NCBI RefSeq assembly: GCF_026898115.1
Contig: NZ_CP114036.1
Span: 620,001 to 684,000 of the forward strand
Direction: 5' to 3'
DNA: 64,000 bases
Source of the DNA: Streptomyces sp. S465
GTDB lineage: Bacteria > Actinomycetota > Actinomycetes > Streptomycetales > Streptomycetaceae
Part shown: in pieces, positions 40,697 through 50,268 of the stretch
Layout of the letters: each line of letters begins with the position of its first letter
How positions within the stretch are numbered: the stretch's first letter is position 1
Notes under the pieces: generated by a model
Database searches by the model: none
What the model was told of the DNA's origin: nothing
The model's input: only the letters and a program-made list of their open reading frames with translations
Program-made: the position numbers and the translations under genes

Positions 40697-43445
40697 CCGT
40701 TCCGCATCCCTCCGCCGCCCGCAGCAACGCGATCAGCTCCGCGCGACCGCCGATCCCCAGCTTCCGGTACGCGCCGCTGAGCCGTAGCTCGACGGTGCGT
40801 CTGGTGACGGAGAGCGTTTCGGCGATCTCCCGGTTGCCCTGGCCGAGTCCGGCGAGGGCCGCGGTGCGCCGCTCGGGTTCGGTCAGGGTCGCCCACGCCG
40901 GGTGCGGGAGGCGTCCGCGAACGGCGGGCACCCCCGTCCGCTCGGAGAGCGCGCGCGCCCGTGCGACCAGCCGGCTGGAAGACCGGTGGGTGGTGACGAA
41001 GGAGAACAGCTCGGTCACCAGGGGGTCGGCGGCCTGTGGGTTCCCCGCGTCCAGTTCGGCCTTGGCCAGCTCCGCCAGGGATCCCGCGTAGGCGAGCCGG
41101 GCGGGGGCGTCGCGCAGGGTGGCCACCGCCTCGCGGAGCCGGTCGGCCCGCCCCTCGCGGGCCACCCGTCCGACCCCCAGCTGCGCCCAGCCGAGCGTGC
41201 TTGGGGCGCGCCACAACCGGGCCAGCGCGAGCTCCTCCTCGGTGAGCCGACGCGCCTCCTCATGGTCGCCGAGGGCCGCGCAGACCCGGGCGGCCGCCGA
41301 ACGCCACGGCATGAGGGCGGGGTTGATCCGCCCGCGGCTCAGCTGCCACCTGCCACAGGAGCGGAACAGCTCCAGCGCCTCGGGCAGCCGGTCGTCCCTG
41401 ACGGCCACCAGCGCCTTGGCGAAGAGCAGATGGCCCCAGGAGGCGCCGTCCCGCGACTCGGCGGGGGTGGGCGCGTCCGCGAGCGCGCCGGCCTGGTCGG
41501 CGTCGCCGTTCTCCAGGGCGGCGACGATCCGCACGGCCGTCAGATAGGGGGCGGCGTACGGGTGCCAGAGCGAGGGGGGCAGTGACCGCTCCGCGGCGGC
41601 CAGGTCCCGTTCGGCCATGTCGAGCCGGCCGCGCCGCAGGTTGAGCTCGCCGCGGACGGTCAGGGTCATGGCGGCGGCCGCGCGGGCGTGCCGCCGCCGC
41701 AGGTCGGTGTGGAGCACGTCCAGCCGGACCTCGGCCTCGTCCAGGTCGTCGGTCAGCAGCAGGGTCCGGGCGGCGACGATCCGGGGCAGGATCAGCGCCC
41801 CGGCGCCGCCGTCGACGGTGAGGGCGCGCCGGGCCAGCGCCCGGGTGGCGGACAGGTCCGCGCCGCGCAGGGCGAGGTGCCAGGCGCGCGCCGCGGCCTG
41901 CGCCGGGCAGGAGGGGTCGGCGGGCAGCGGGGGTATTCCGTCCGGGCCGAGGTCGGTGTCGTCGTCCTGCTGGTGGGTTCCGGTGAGCCAGAACAGCCCG
42001 GCCAGGGCGCCGCGTTCGTCGCGGTCGGCCGCGGGCAGCACATCGGCGACGGCACGGCGCAGACCGTTGTCGCCGCCTCGGGAGAGTCCCAGGTCGGCGG
42101 CGCGTACCCGGATCCGGCCGGAGCCGCCGTCGCCGCTGCGGATGATCTCCGTCAGCCGGCGGTCCGCGGCCTCGGGGGCGGCCAGCACCTCGATGGCGGC
42201 GAGTTCGAGGCCCAGCTGGGCGCGCGGCGCCGGTTCCAGCGGCTCTTCCAGGGCCCGCGACAGACAGGCGATCGCCTGGGCGGTCCGGCCGGCGCGCAGT
42301 GCGGCGGCGCAGGTGCGGCGCAGCAGGGGGATCACCCAGGGCTCGCCGACCGGGTGGGCGGGGAGCAGCAGCCGGGCGATGTCCTCGTCGGGTACGGCCG
42401 CCCGGTACGCCAGTTCGGCGGCGCGGGCGTGCAGTTCGGACCGTTCGTCACCGGGCATCTCGGCCAGGATCCAGCCGCGCGCCTCGGGCCGGCTCAGGCG
42501 GAGCCCGGCGCCGGAGGCGGTGACGAGCCCGTTCTCCAGCAGCAGCGCGGTCAGTCCGGGCTCGCTGGTGGCGCGGGGGCCCGCGAGCGCGTACACCAGG
42601 GACAGGTCCAGCAGGTCGCCGCAGACGGCGAGCGCGCGCACGACCGCGACGGCGGTGTCGGACAGCAGGCCGAGCACGCGCACGGTGTGGTCACCGCCGA
42701 CGGCCTCGGTGATGGTGCGCAGCTCCGGCACCCGCCCGGCGATCGGTGCGTATCCGCGCTGGGTGAAGTGGCGCAGTGCCTCGGAGAGCACCTCGGGGTT
42801 GCCCGCGCTCGCCTCCAGGGCCGCCGTGGTGAAGGCCCGCTCACCGGGACGGCCGCAGATCAGCGCCACCGTGGCGGCGACGTCCCGGGCGGTCAGCGGG
42901 GCCAGTTCGAGTTCGACGGTGGTCACCGGCACCGGCCCGGAGGAGATCGGGCAGGAGCCGGGGCGGTGCCGGCCGGTGCTGCTCACCAGCAGGGCGATCC
43001 GGGCGTCGGGCAGCCGCCGGATGAGCGCCCCGAACCAGCGCACCGAGGCCGCGTCCAGCCATCCCACGTCGTCGACGACCAGCAGTGTGGGCCGCTCGCG
43101 GGCGGTTCGCAGCAGCTCGGTCAGCCCCGGTGATCGGGGTTCGGGCCGTCGGCTGGTCAGGGCCTTGAGCGAGCCGTCGGTGAGTCCGTCCATGGGGGCC
43201 AGCAACTGTCCCACCACGCCGTAGCGCACGTCCTGTTCGCCCGGGGTCGCCTTGGCGCGCAGCACGCGTATGCCCTGGCTCTCGGCCAGTTGGGCGGTCT
43301 GGCGCAGCAGCCGGTCCTGTCCGTAGCCGGGCTTGCCGAGCACCGTCACCACCGAGGGACGGCCCCGGCCGAGGTCGGCGACGGACTGGGCAAGCGTGGC
43401 CTGCTCTCGTTCACGCCCGGGGAACGGGAGCCCGTTGAGCTGCAT
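40686..43445 (-). CDS. LAL-family regulator with degenerate Walker A, RII position
   Basis: The 919-residue protein has an N-terminal ATPase-like domain, TPR-like middle and C-terminal LuxR HTH (TEPERRTAALAGLGQGNREI, VTRRTVELRLSGAYRKLGIG). The Walker A region (residues 37-44) reads GKPGYGQD and lacks the GK[ST] end, so ATP binding is doubtful; Walker B is TLLVVDDVGWLD. A TATAGT -10 element 6 bp before the ATG and the absence of a ribosome-binding site suggest a leaderless transcript separate from the upstream LAL gene, 60 bp away. It is the second LAL gene in the array. Confidence 0.85.
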   Translation of the reverse strand: MQLNGLPFPGREREQATLAQSVADLGRGRPSVVTVLGKPGYGQDRLLRQTAQLAESQGIRVLRAKATPGEQDVRYGVVGQLLAPMDGLTDGSLKALTSRRPEPRSPGLTELLRTARERPTLLVVDDVGWLDAASVRWFGALIRRLPDARIALLVSSTGRHRPGSCPISSGPVPVTTVELELAPLTARDVAATVALICGRPGERAFTTAALEASAGNPEVLSEALRHFTQRGYAPIAGRVPELRTITEAVGGDHTVRVLGLLSDTAVAVVRALAVCGDLLDLSLVYALAGPRATSEPGLTALLLENGLVTASGAGLRLSRPEARGWILAEMPGDERSELHARAAELAYRAAVPDEDIARLLLPAHPVGEPWVIPLLRRTCAAALRAGRTAQAIACLSRALEEPLEPAPRAQLGLELAAIEVLAAPEAADRRLTEIIRSGDGGSGRIRVRAADLGLSRGGDNGLRRAVADVLPAADRDERGALAGLFWLTGTHQQDDDTDLGPDGIPPLPADPSCPAQAAARAWHLALRGADLSATRALARRALTVDGGAGALILPRIVAARTLLLTDDLDEAEVRLDVLHTDLRRRHARAAAAMTLTVRGELNLRRGRLDMAERDLAAAERSLPPSLWHPYAAPYLTAVRIVAALENGDADQAGALADAPTPAESRDGASWGHLLFAKALVAVRDDRLPEALELFRSCGRWQLSRGRINPALMPWRSAAARVCAALGDHEEARRLTEEELALARLWRAPSTLGWAQLGVGRVAREGRADRLREAVATLRDAPARLAYAGSLAELAKAELDAGNPQAADPLVTELFSFVTTHRSSSRLVARARALSERTGVPAVRGRLPHPAWATLTEPERRTAALAGLGQGNREIAETLSVTRRTVELRLSGAYRKLGIGGRAELIALLRAAEGCGTDVA

Positions 43446-43451
43446 GGTGTG

Positions 43452-43457
43452 ACTATA
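43452..43457 (-). promoter_or_regulatory. -10 element of a leaderless promoter for the second LAL gene
   Basis: On the minus strand TATAGT is followed by CACACC and then the ATG at 43445. This is the same spacing as at other leaderless genes in the window. Confidence 0.55.
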
Positions 43458-43505
43458 AGCCGGGGGTGAGGCGCGACGGTGCCACCGCGCTCCCGCGCGC
43501 GCCCC

Positions 43506-46409
43506 TCAGCGCCGGTCGCGGGAGGCGAAGACCCACGCCGGTGCTTGTGGGTCGGGGAGGCTGGGGGTGTTCAGCACCGTGGCCAGCTCACCGCGCTGAC
43601 TGACGCTCAGCTTGCGGTAGACGCTGGTGAGGTGGGTCTCGACGGTGCGCAGGGTGACGAACAGCGACTCGGCGATCTCCCGGTTGCCCGCTCCGCGCGA
43701 GGCCAGTTGGGCCACCTTGTGCTCGGTGCCGGTGAGCAGGTCGACCGGTGAGGCGGTGATCTCGCGCATCCGGCCGCCCGCGGCGACCAGCCGGTTGCGG
43801 GCGTCCCGGGCGAGCGCGAGCGCACCGCAGCCCTGGGCGAGGTCGGCGGCCGAGCGCAGCCGCTCCCGGGCCTCGCGCGGCCGGCCGGCGTCCAGCAGCG
43901 CGCCGCCGAGCAGGAACTCGGCGCGGGCCTGCTCGGCGCGGGCGGGCGAACCGGAGAGGTGCTCGACCGCCTCGGTGAGCAGGGCGATGCCCGCTTCGCC
44001 GGGGGTGGTCACGCCGCGGGCGAGCGCGGCGAGTCCGAGGGCGCGCGGGGTGTTCCAGCGGCGGGCCAGCTCGGCGCCGTGCTCGACGAGGTCGCGCGCC
44101 TCGTCCGCCCGCTTCTCCGCCGCGAGCACCCAGGCCGCCTCGGCCCACCAGGGCACGAACACCGGGTTGGCGATCCCGGACTCCTCCAGGGAGGCGCCGC
44201 AGTCCAGCAGCAGCCGCAGCGCGGCGGCGCCGTCGCCGAGTGCCCATCGGGCGCGCGCACGGGCCATGAGGTACCAGTGGTACTCCATCACGAACCCGTC
44301 CAGGTTCGGCCGGGTGACGGCGGCCAGCAGTTCCTCGGCCCGCTCCGGTTCGCCGCGGTCGATCAGGACCGTCGCCAGCGCGGTCTGGGGCATGGTCACA
44401 TGGGCGTTCCAGCGCTCCCCGCCGATGATCTCGACGGCGGTCTGGGCGTCGGCGAGCGCGTCGGGGATCGCCCCCACGCCGTGCAGCAGCAGAGCGCGGG
44501 TGGACAGGGTGACCACGTACGACCACACCGCGGCGTTGTCCTGGCCCTGGCGCAGCCCGCGGTCCAGCGCGTCCAGCGCGCCCTCGACCTCGTCGGCCAG
44601 GCCCAGGGTGAACGCGGAGAAGAGCAGGGACCAGTTGTCGAGCTCCCGGTCGGGTGAGCTCAGGGCGCGGCGGGCCCGTTCCACCGTCCGCCGCACCAAG
44701 CGGCCCTCCATCGCGGACAGGACGGTCATCATGGCGAGCAGCTGCCGCTGCGCGGGGGTGTCCCCGGGCGGTTCGGGGATCCGCGCGAAGCGCTCCCGGA
44801 CCGTGTGGATGGTGGCCTTCTCGTCGGATCCGCTGATCAGCAGCGCCGATTGGACGAGGGTGCGCAGTTCGCGGTCGCGCGGATCGGGCGCGGGCCCCAG
44901 TTCGGCCTCGAGTTCGTCGAGCACCTCGCTGAGCACCCGTACGGCGGCCGGCGACTGCTGGACGGTGAGGCAGGTGAGGCCGAACTGCACGGCGATGGGC
45001 GCCTTGGTGCGCACGTCGGGGGCCAGGGTGAGGGCGCGCCGGAGCAGGCGGAGGGCCTCGGCGGGGTTGATCTCCGCGAGCGCCTTGGCGAGCGGGACAT
45101 GGGCCGACAGGCTGTCCGGCTCCGCCTCCAGGACCCGGTGGAGATAGCGGGCGGCGGCCTCCGGGGCGCCGCGGTGCTCGGCCTGGGCAGCGGCCTCCCG
45201 CAGCACCCAGCACATCCATGGCTGGGGGGCGCCGGGCACCAGCAGCACCTGGTTGGCGACCTCCTCGGCGGGCCGTCCGGCGTCGCTCAGCAGCAGGGCC
45301 GCCCTGGCGCGCAGCTCGGCCAGCGGCTCCTCCCCGACGGCCTCAAGCACCGCCGAGCGCACCACGTCATGGGCCAGGTCCGCCCGGTCCGGCGCCATCA
45401 CCTCGGCCCAGCGCAGCAGGTCCACGGCCTCCGCGACGCGGGCGGCGGACACTCCGGCCAGCGCGCCGATGTGCTCCGGGTCCTCCTCGCCGAGCACCGC
45501 GATGGCGGTGGCCACGTCCCGGACCCAGTCGGGCCGGGCGTCGAAGAGGGCCCGCACGGACAGGGCGACCACGTACTGTCCGACCTCGGCGATTTCGCGG
45601 ATGCCGGTCTCGTCGGGGGTGACGCCCTTGGCCCGCAGCTCACGCAGCAGCCGGGTGGTGGTCAGGGGGTTGCCGCCGCAGATGGCGGCGGCGCGCTCGG
45701 CGAAGGAGGGCGCGACGGGCTCCTCGAAGACCTGACGGGCCATCTCGGCCACTTCGGGGCCGGCCAGCGGGCCGAGGCGGATCACCGAGGAGCGCGGCTG
45801 GGCGAGGATGTCCGCCAGGGCGGCGGGGGCGACCGGTTCCGCCTCGGTGCGCTGGGCGAGCACCACCAGCAGCGGCAGCTGGTCGGCCCGGCGCAGCAGG
45901 AAGTCGATCCAGCGCAGCGACCGCTCGTCGCACCAGTGCACATCGTCCAGGACGAGCAGGAGCGGGTCGTGGGCCATCAGGTTCGCCGTGAGCCAGTACA
46001 GGCCGTGCAGCACCGGGTAGACGGTGGCGGCCTGGGACGGCTCCTCCCCGGCCGGGCAGGGAATGAGCGCGGGCAGGGCACGGCGGGCGCTGCCGCGCAG
46101 CAGCGGGGAGTCCTGGGCGTCCTCGGCCGTGAGCCCGAGTCCTTTGAACAGGGCGCGCACCCCGCCGTATCCGGCGCCGGCCACCACCTCGCCGCAGGTG
46201 CCGTGCAGCACGGTCATCTTCCGGCAGGCGTCACTGCCGAGGAAGGCGCGCAGCAGGCTGGTCTTGCCGATTCCGGCCGGGCCGGACAGGACCACCAGTC
46301 CGGACCGCCCGGCACGGGCGGCTTCCGCGTGGGCGGTCAGCGCCTGGAGTTCGGCGGCGCGCCCGACCAGGGCGCCGGGTAAACCGGAATCGACTGCCCG
46401 GTCCGCCAC
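43506..46409 (-). CDS. LAL-family regulator, RI position (TTA codon 10)
   Basis: The 967-residue protein has an intact ATPase (Walker A GPAGIGKT at residues 43-50; Walker B LLLVLDDVHWCD near 155), a long helical repeat region and a C-terminal LuxR HTH (TGTEHKVAQLASRGAGNREI, VTLRTVETHLTSVYRKLSV). The start is GTG at 46409, preceded by AAGGAGG at 6 nt; an in-frame ATG 48 bp upstream has no such site. The 967-residue length is close to the 966 I recall for AmphRI/NysRI. Codon 10 is TTA (46380-46382), so it may depend on bldA. It is the first of the four-gene regulator array. Confidence 0.88.
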   Translation of the reverse strand: MADRAVDSGLPGALVGRAAELQALTAHAEAARAGRSGLVVLSGPAGIGKTSLLRAFLGSDACRKMTVLHGTCGEVVAGAGYGGVRALFKGLGLTAEDAQDSPLLRGSARRALPALIPCPAGEEPSQAATVYPVLHGLYWLTANLMAHDPLLLVLDDVHWCDERSLRWIDFLLRRADQLPLLVVLAQRTEAEPVAPAALADILAQPRSSVIRLGPLAGPEVAEMARQVFEEPVAPSFAERAAAICGGNPLTTTRLLRELRAKGVTPDETGIREIAEVGQYVVALSVRALFDARPDWVRDVATAIAVLGEEDPEHIGALAGVSAARVAEAVDLLRWAEVMAPDRADLAHDVVRSAVLEAVGEEPLAELRARAALLLSDAGRPAEEVANQVLLVPGAPQPWMCWVLREAAAQAEHRGAPEAAARYLHRVLEAEPDSLSAHVPLAKALAEINPAEALRLLRRALTLAPDVRTKAPIAVQFGLTCLTVQQSPAAVRVLSEVLDELEAELGPAPDPRDRELRTLVQSALLISGSDEKATIHTVRERFARIPEPPGDTPAQRQLLAMMTVLSAMEGRLVRRTVERARRALSSPDRELDNWSLLFSAFTLGLADEVEGALDALDRGLRQGQDNAAVWSYVVTLSTRALLLHGVGAIPDALADAQTAVEIIGGERWNAHVTMPQTALATVLIDRGEPERAEELLAAVTRPNLDGFVMEYHWYLMARARARWALGDGAAALRLLLDCGASLEESGIANPVFVPWWAEAAWVLAAEKRADEARDLVEHGAELARRWNTPRALGLAALARGVTTPGEAGIALLTEAVEHLSGSPARAEQARAEFLLGGALLDAGRPREARERLRSAADLAQGCGALALARDARNRLVAAGGRMREITASPVDLLTGTEHKVAQLASRGAGNREIAESLFVTLRTVETHLTSVYRKLSVSQRGELATVLNTPSLPDPQAPAWVFASRDRR

Positions 46410-46689
46410 GGCGGCCTCCTTGAGCCACAAAGTGCGAAATTTCAGAAAAGCATGCAAGTCGTCGCGATCATCAGGCTACACGAGCCAAATGACAGCGATC
46501 AAACTCGATCAGTGACGCCCGGAGTCCGCTCAGTCCACCCGGCCAGGCCCCTCATGAGGCCCACCCTGGCCCGCGCGGTGGAGCCCGGAGGCGGAAGGCG
46601 TGGTGAGGGTGTTCACCGTTCCGTCCCCGGGCCGTTCGCTATCACTGTGTGGGTACGAGGCGTGGCGTCGGCTACGGCATCTCCTTTCG

Positions 46690-47175
46690 TCAGTTGACGG
46701 CTTCCAGGACGGCCGGAGGGGCGTGGAGCTCGAACCAGACGACCTTGCCCGCCGCTGTGCGGCTGGATCCCCAGCAGCGGGAGAGCAGGTCCAGCAGATG
46801 GAGTCCGCGCCCGTGCTCGTCCTCGCCGCCCGTCCGGCACACCCGGGGCTGCGCCGGGTCCCCGTCCTCGACCTCGCACCGGAAGGCGTGGTCGGCGGAG
46901 CACAGGGAGAACGTCAGCCGGATGGGGCCGTCCGCGTGCCGCAGGGCGTTGGTGACCAACTCGCTGACGAGCAGCTCCGCGTCGTCGGCGAACTCGTGCA
47001 GCGCCCACACCGCCAGCTGGGCGAGCATCAGCCGCCGTGCTCGGGGCACCGAGGCGGGCTCGGAGGGAAGCAGCCAGGACGTCCCGCCGCCGGCGGCGGG
47101 AGGCCCGGACCCGTCCGGCGGGCGCTCGGTGCTCACCGGGGAGCCGAGCGCGGGGGTGAGGGTGGTGGCGTTCAT
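46690..47175 (-). CDS. HATPase-domain protein (anti-sigma-factor-like kinase family)
   Basis: The 161-residue protein has a single HATPase_c_2 domain (about residues 50-155) with the N box ELLVSELVTNALRHADGPI and the G box GEDEHGRGLHLLDLLSRCWG. No histidine-kinase dimerisation or sensor domain is present. The start at 47175 overlaps the stop of the DUF5999 gene (ATGA). Streptomyces has dozens of these proteins; most have no known partner. The 280 bp between this gene and the first LAL gene include the LAL leader and show no gene. Confidence 0.85.
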   Translation of the reverse strand: MNATTLTPALGSPVSTERPPDGSGPPAAGGGTSWLLPSEPASVPRARRLMLAQLAVWALHEFADDAELLVSELVTNALRHADGPIRLTFSLCSADHAFRCEVEDGDPAQPRVCRTGGEDEHGRGLHLLDLLSRCWGSSRTAAGKVVWFELHAPPAVLEAVN

Positions 47176-47366
47176 GCCGACTGCCCGGAACGGATCCGAG
47201 GGGCGGGGAGGACGCGCCCGTCGGGCAGGAGTCCGCCCGTGTCCGCGAAGACCACGACTCCCTTGCGGAGCAGGCTCCACCTCTGCTCGGGGTGGGTGGC
47301 CAACACCCGCGCCGACTCGTGATCCGGTGCGTCGGCCGGCGGACAGGGGGGCTGGTGGAGGCACAT
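47172..47366 (-). CDS. Small DUF5999-type protein
   Basis: The 64-residue protein starts MCLHQPPCPPADAPDHESA and has VLATHPEQRWSLL, GVVVFADTGGLLPDG. This is the pattern I recall for DUF5999 proteins found beside HATPase genes in Streptomyces. Two N-terminal cysteines and two histidines could bind a metal. GAAGG lies about 8 nt before the ATG. Its stop overlaps the start of the HATPase gene, so the two are coupled and may act together. Confidence 0.8.
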   Translation of the reverse strand: MCLHQPPCPPADAPDHESARVLATHPEQRWSLLRKGVVVFADTGGLLPDGRVLPAPRIRSGQSA

Positions 47367-47686
47367 GCTGCGAACCTTCGATCTTCCGCCGTGGACCGGC
47401 GGAACTCGTCACCGAGACCCCCATCGTGGCTGGGCGGAGCGGTGCGTGAGGAGGGGAGATATCCCCGCATCGGTACCCGAACCCGCTCCCGTCCACCCGG
47501 TCAGGTCACCGACCGGCGACGGTCGCTCACCCTCGGTGGGTCCCCCGCCCCGGCGGACGGGCCCCGCACCCCGTGAGGGAGGCGTGCGGCGGCTCCCGGC
47601 ACGGGCGGGCATAGCCTTGAAGGAGGGATGCGGTCCGTGCGGGCAGGGCGTCGGCCCCGCCCACCCGGGCCCGGTGCGAGGCATCG
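47367..47686. other. Divergent intergenic region with no recognised gene
   Basis: The 320 bp separate the DUF5999 and AfsR-like LuxR genes, both facing outward. GGGGAGATATCCCC at about 47455-47468 is a partial palindrome. No credible reading frame or RNA gene was seen. Confidence 0.5.
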
Positions 47687-50062
47687 ATGGGTGTGTTGGT
47701 GACGAGCACCCCGACCGGGCGGCAGACAGGCAGGCTGCCGGCCGAGGTGACGAGTTTCGTGGGACGTCGGCAGGAGACGGCCGAGGTCAAACGTCTGCTG
47801 TCCGCGTCCCGCCTGGTCACCCTGACCGGGGTCGGCGGGGTCGGCAAGACCCGGCTGGCGCTGCGGGTCGCCGACGACGCCCGCCGGGCCTTCCCCGACG
47901 GCGTCTGGCTGGCCGAACTCGCCGAGCTGGACAACCCGGCGATGCTCGCCCAGGGCGTCACCGAGGCGCTGGAGATCAGGGACCGCTCCTCCCGCCCGGC
48001 GATCGACGTCCTCGTCGACCATCTGCGGGACCGGGAGACCCTGATCGTCCTCGACAACTGCGAACACCTCCTGGAGGGGTGCGCCCGGCTCGCCGACCGG
48101 CTGCTGCGCGCCGCACCCGGGCTGCGGCTGCTGGCCACCAGCCGTCAGGCGCTGGGCACCGCCGGTGAGCAGAGCCTGGCCGTGCCCGCCCTGGGGCTGC
48201 CGGACGCCGAGGCGCCGCGGCCGTCCCTGGGGGCGCTCGCGCAGTGCGACGCGGTACGGCTGTTCATCGAGCGGGCCGTGGCCATCGTGCCCGGCTTCCA
48301 GCTCGGCGAGGACAACCGGGACGCGGTCGAAATGATCTGCCGCCGGCTCGACGGCATCCCGCTGGGGATCGAGCTCGCGGTCGTACGGCTGCGCGCCCTG
48401 TCCGTGCAGCAGCTGCTGGACCGCCTCGACGACCGGTTCCGGCTGCTCACCACCGGCTTCCGGACGGTCCTCCCCCGCCACCGGACACTGCGGGCGCTGA
48501 TCGACTGGAGCTACGAACTGTGCACCGAGCGGGAGCGGCTGCTGTGGGCCCGGCTCTCGGTGTTCGCCGGAAGCGTGGACCTGGAGGCGGCCGAGGCGGT
48601 CTGCTCGGACGGGGGCATCGAGCGCGCGGAGATCCTGGACCTGGTGACCGAGCTGGTGGACAAGTCGGTGCTGCTCAGGGAGGAGCACCGGACGGCGGTG
48701 CGCTACCGGATGCTGGACACGCTGCGGAGTTACGGCCGCGAGCGGCTGGCGGCGTCCGGCGAGGAGGCCGCGCGGCTGCGGCTCCACCGCGCCTACTACC
48801 GCCGGCTCGCCGCCGACGCGCGGGCGGCGCTGTTCGGACCGGCCCAGGTGCAGTGGTTCACCCGGCTCAAGCTGGAACACGCCGATCTGCGCACCGCCCT
48901 GGAGGGCTGTCTGGCCGATCCCGCGCAGACCAGCTGCGGTCTGAGCATGGCCGCCGATCTGCTCTACCACTGGATCACCAGCTACCACCTCGGCGAGGGA
49001 CGCCGCTGGCTGGCCCAGGGCCTGGCGCTCTGCCCCGAACCGACCGAGGTCCGGGCGCGGGCCCTGTGGACCGACAGCTGGCTGGCCGTCATCCAGTCGG
49101 ACACCGACGCCGCCGCGGCCCTGCTCGAGGAGAGCCGGTCCATCGCGACCCGGCTGGGCCTGGACTCCGTGCTCGCCTACACCGCGCTCTACTCCGGCAT
49201 GGTCGCCATGTACCGGGGCGCGACCCAGGAGGCGATCGCGCTCTATGAGGAGGCCGTGGCCCGCCATCGCGGCACCGGCGATCCGGTGGGGCTGTCCCTG
49301 GCGCTGATCCGGCTCTCGCTCGCCCGCTCCTTCATCGGCGACTCGCCGGGCGCCATCGCCCTGGGCGAGGAGTCGCTGGCGGTGTGCGACGCGTACGGGG
49401 AGGGCTGGCACCGGGCCTACACGATGATGGCGCTGGGCGTGGACGTCTGGCGCCAGGGCGACACCGCGCGGGCGGCCCGGCTGGAGCGGGAGAGTCTCAC
49501 CTTCAACCGCTCGCTGGACGACCCGCTGGGCGTCGGGGTCAATCTGGAGGTGCTGGCCTGGATCGCGGCCACCGACCGGGACTACGCGCGGGCGGCCAGG
49601 CTGCTGGGGGCCCTGCGGACCATCTGGCACACCATCGGCGCCCCGCTGTCCGGCTACGGCCATCTCGTCCATTACCACGAGGAGTGCGAGGCCACGGTGC
49701 GGCGGGCGCTGAGCAAGCCGGCCTTCAACGCGGCGGCCCGGCAGGGCGCCCGGCTCTCCTACGACGAGGCGCTGGAGTACGCGCTGGAGGACGAACTGCC
49801 CGGCGGTCAGACGGCGGCGGGCGAACGGCCGTCGCCGCTGACGCCACGGGAGTCCGAGATCGCCGAGCTGGTCGCGCGGGGGCTCAGCAACAAGGAGATC
49901 GCCTCCTCCCTGGTCATCGCCCAGCGCACGGCCGAGGGCCATATCGAGCACATTCTGAGCAAGCTCGGTTTCACCTCGCGTGCCCAGGTGGCGGTCTGGG
50001 CAGCGGAACAGCACCGCACCACCGGGTTCGAGGGCGAACGCACGCCGGAGGGCAGGGTCTGA
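47687..50062 (+). CDS. LuxR-family regulator with NB-ARC-type ATPase domain (AfsR-like)
   Basis: The 791-residue protein starts with a short tail, then PAEVTSFVGRRQETAEVKRL and a STAND ATPase domain (Walker A GVGGVGKT about residues 48-55; Walker B LIVLDNCEHLL; SRQALGTAGEQSLAVPAL), a TPR-like middle (about 330-680) and a C-terminal LuxR HTH (about 725-785: LTPRESEIAELVARGLSNKE, IAQRTAEGHIEHILSKLGF). It lacks the SARP domain of AfsR. The signal and targets are unknown. The ATG at 47687 follows GCGAGG. Confidence 0.88.
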   Translation: MGVLVTSTPTGRQTGRLPAEVTSFVGRRQETAEVKRLLSASRLVTLTGVGGVGKTRLALRVADDARRAFPDGVWLAELAELDNPAMLAQGVTEALEIRDRSSRPAIDVLVDHLRDRETLIVLDNCEHLLEGCARLADRLLRAAPGLRLLATSRQALGTAGEQSLAVPALGLPDAEAPRPSLGALAQCDAVRLFIERAVAIVPGFQLGEDNRDAVEMICRRLDGIPLGIELAVVRLRALSVQQLLDRLDDRFRLLTTGFRTVLPRHRTLRALIDWSYELCTERERLLWARLSVFAGSVDLEAAEAVCSDGGIERAEILDLVTELVDKSVLLREEHRTAVRYRMLDTLRSYGRERLAASGEEAARLRLHRAYYRRLAADARAALFGPAQVQWFTRLKLEHADLRTALEGCLADPAQTSCGLSMAADLLYHWITSYHLGEGRRWLAQGLALCPEPTEVRARALWTDSWLAVIQSDTDAAAALLEESRSIATRLGLDSVLAYTALYSGMVAMYRGATQEAIALYEEAVARHRGTGDPVGLSLALIRLSLARSFIGDSPGAIALGEESLAVCDAYGEGWHRAYTMMALGVDVWRQGDTARAARLERESLTFNRSLDDPLGVGVNLEVLAWIAATDRDYARAARLLGALRTIWHTIGAPLSGYGHLVHYHEECEATVRRALSKPAFNAAARQGARLSYDEALEYALEDELPGGQTAAGERPSPLTPRESEIAELVARGLSNKEIASSLVIAQRTAEGHIEHILSKLGFTSRAQVAVWAAEQHRTTGFEGERTPEGRV

Positions 50063-50268
50063 AGACCGCGCCACGAAGGGCGGGTTGCGCGAAGGACGAG
50101 TGCGGGAGTGTATTCCAGGCGGACGCGCATGTCCTGGGAGTTTTCATAAGCCCCACGAAAATCCGCGCCCGCCCCGGCTGCGGGGGATCATGCGTCAGGC
50201 TCGAGGGACGAGCCGCAACGGCCGTGTCGGCGCGTCGACGCGACCCGTGCGACCGAGGAGGTCCCGCC

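Noticed and set aside
46410..46457. ATG start at 46457 for the RI-type LAL gene
   Set aside because: No ribosome-binding site there, whereas AAGGAGG precedes the GTG at 46409 and gives the expected family length.
47455..47468. GGGGAGATATCCCC as a PAS-LuxR box
   Set aside because: The spacing between half sites is too long and the flanking CT/AG bases are missing.
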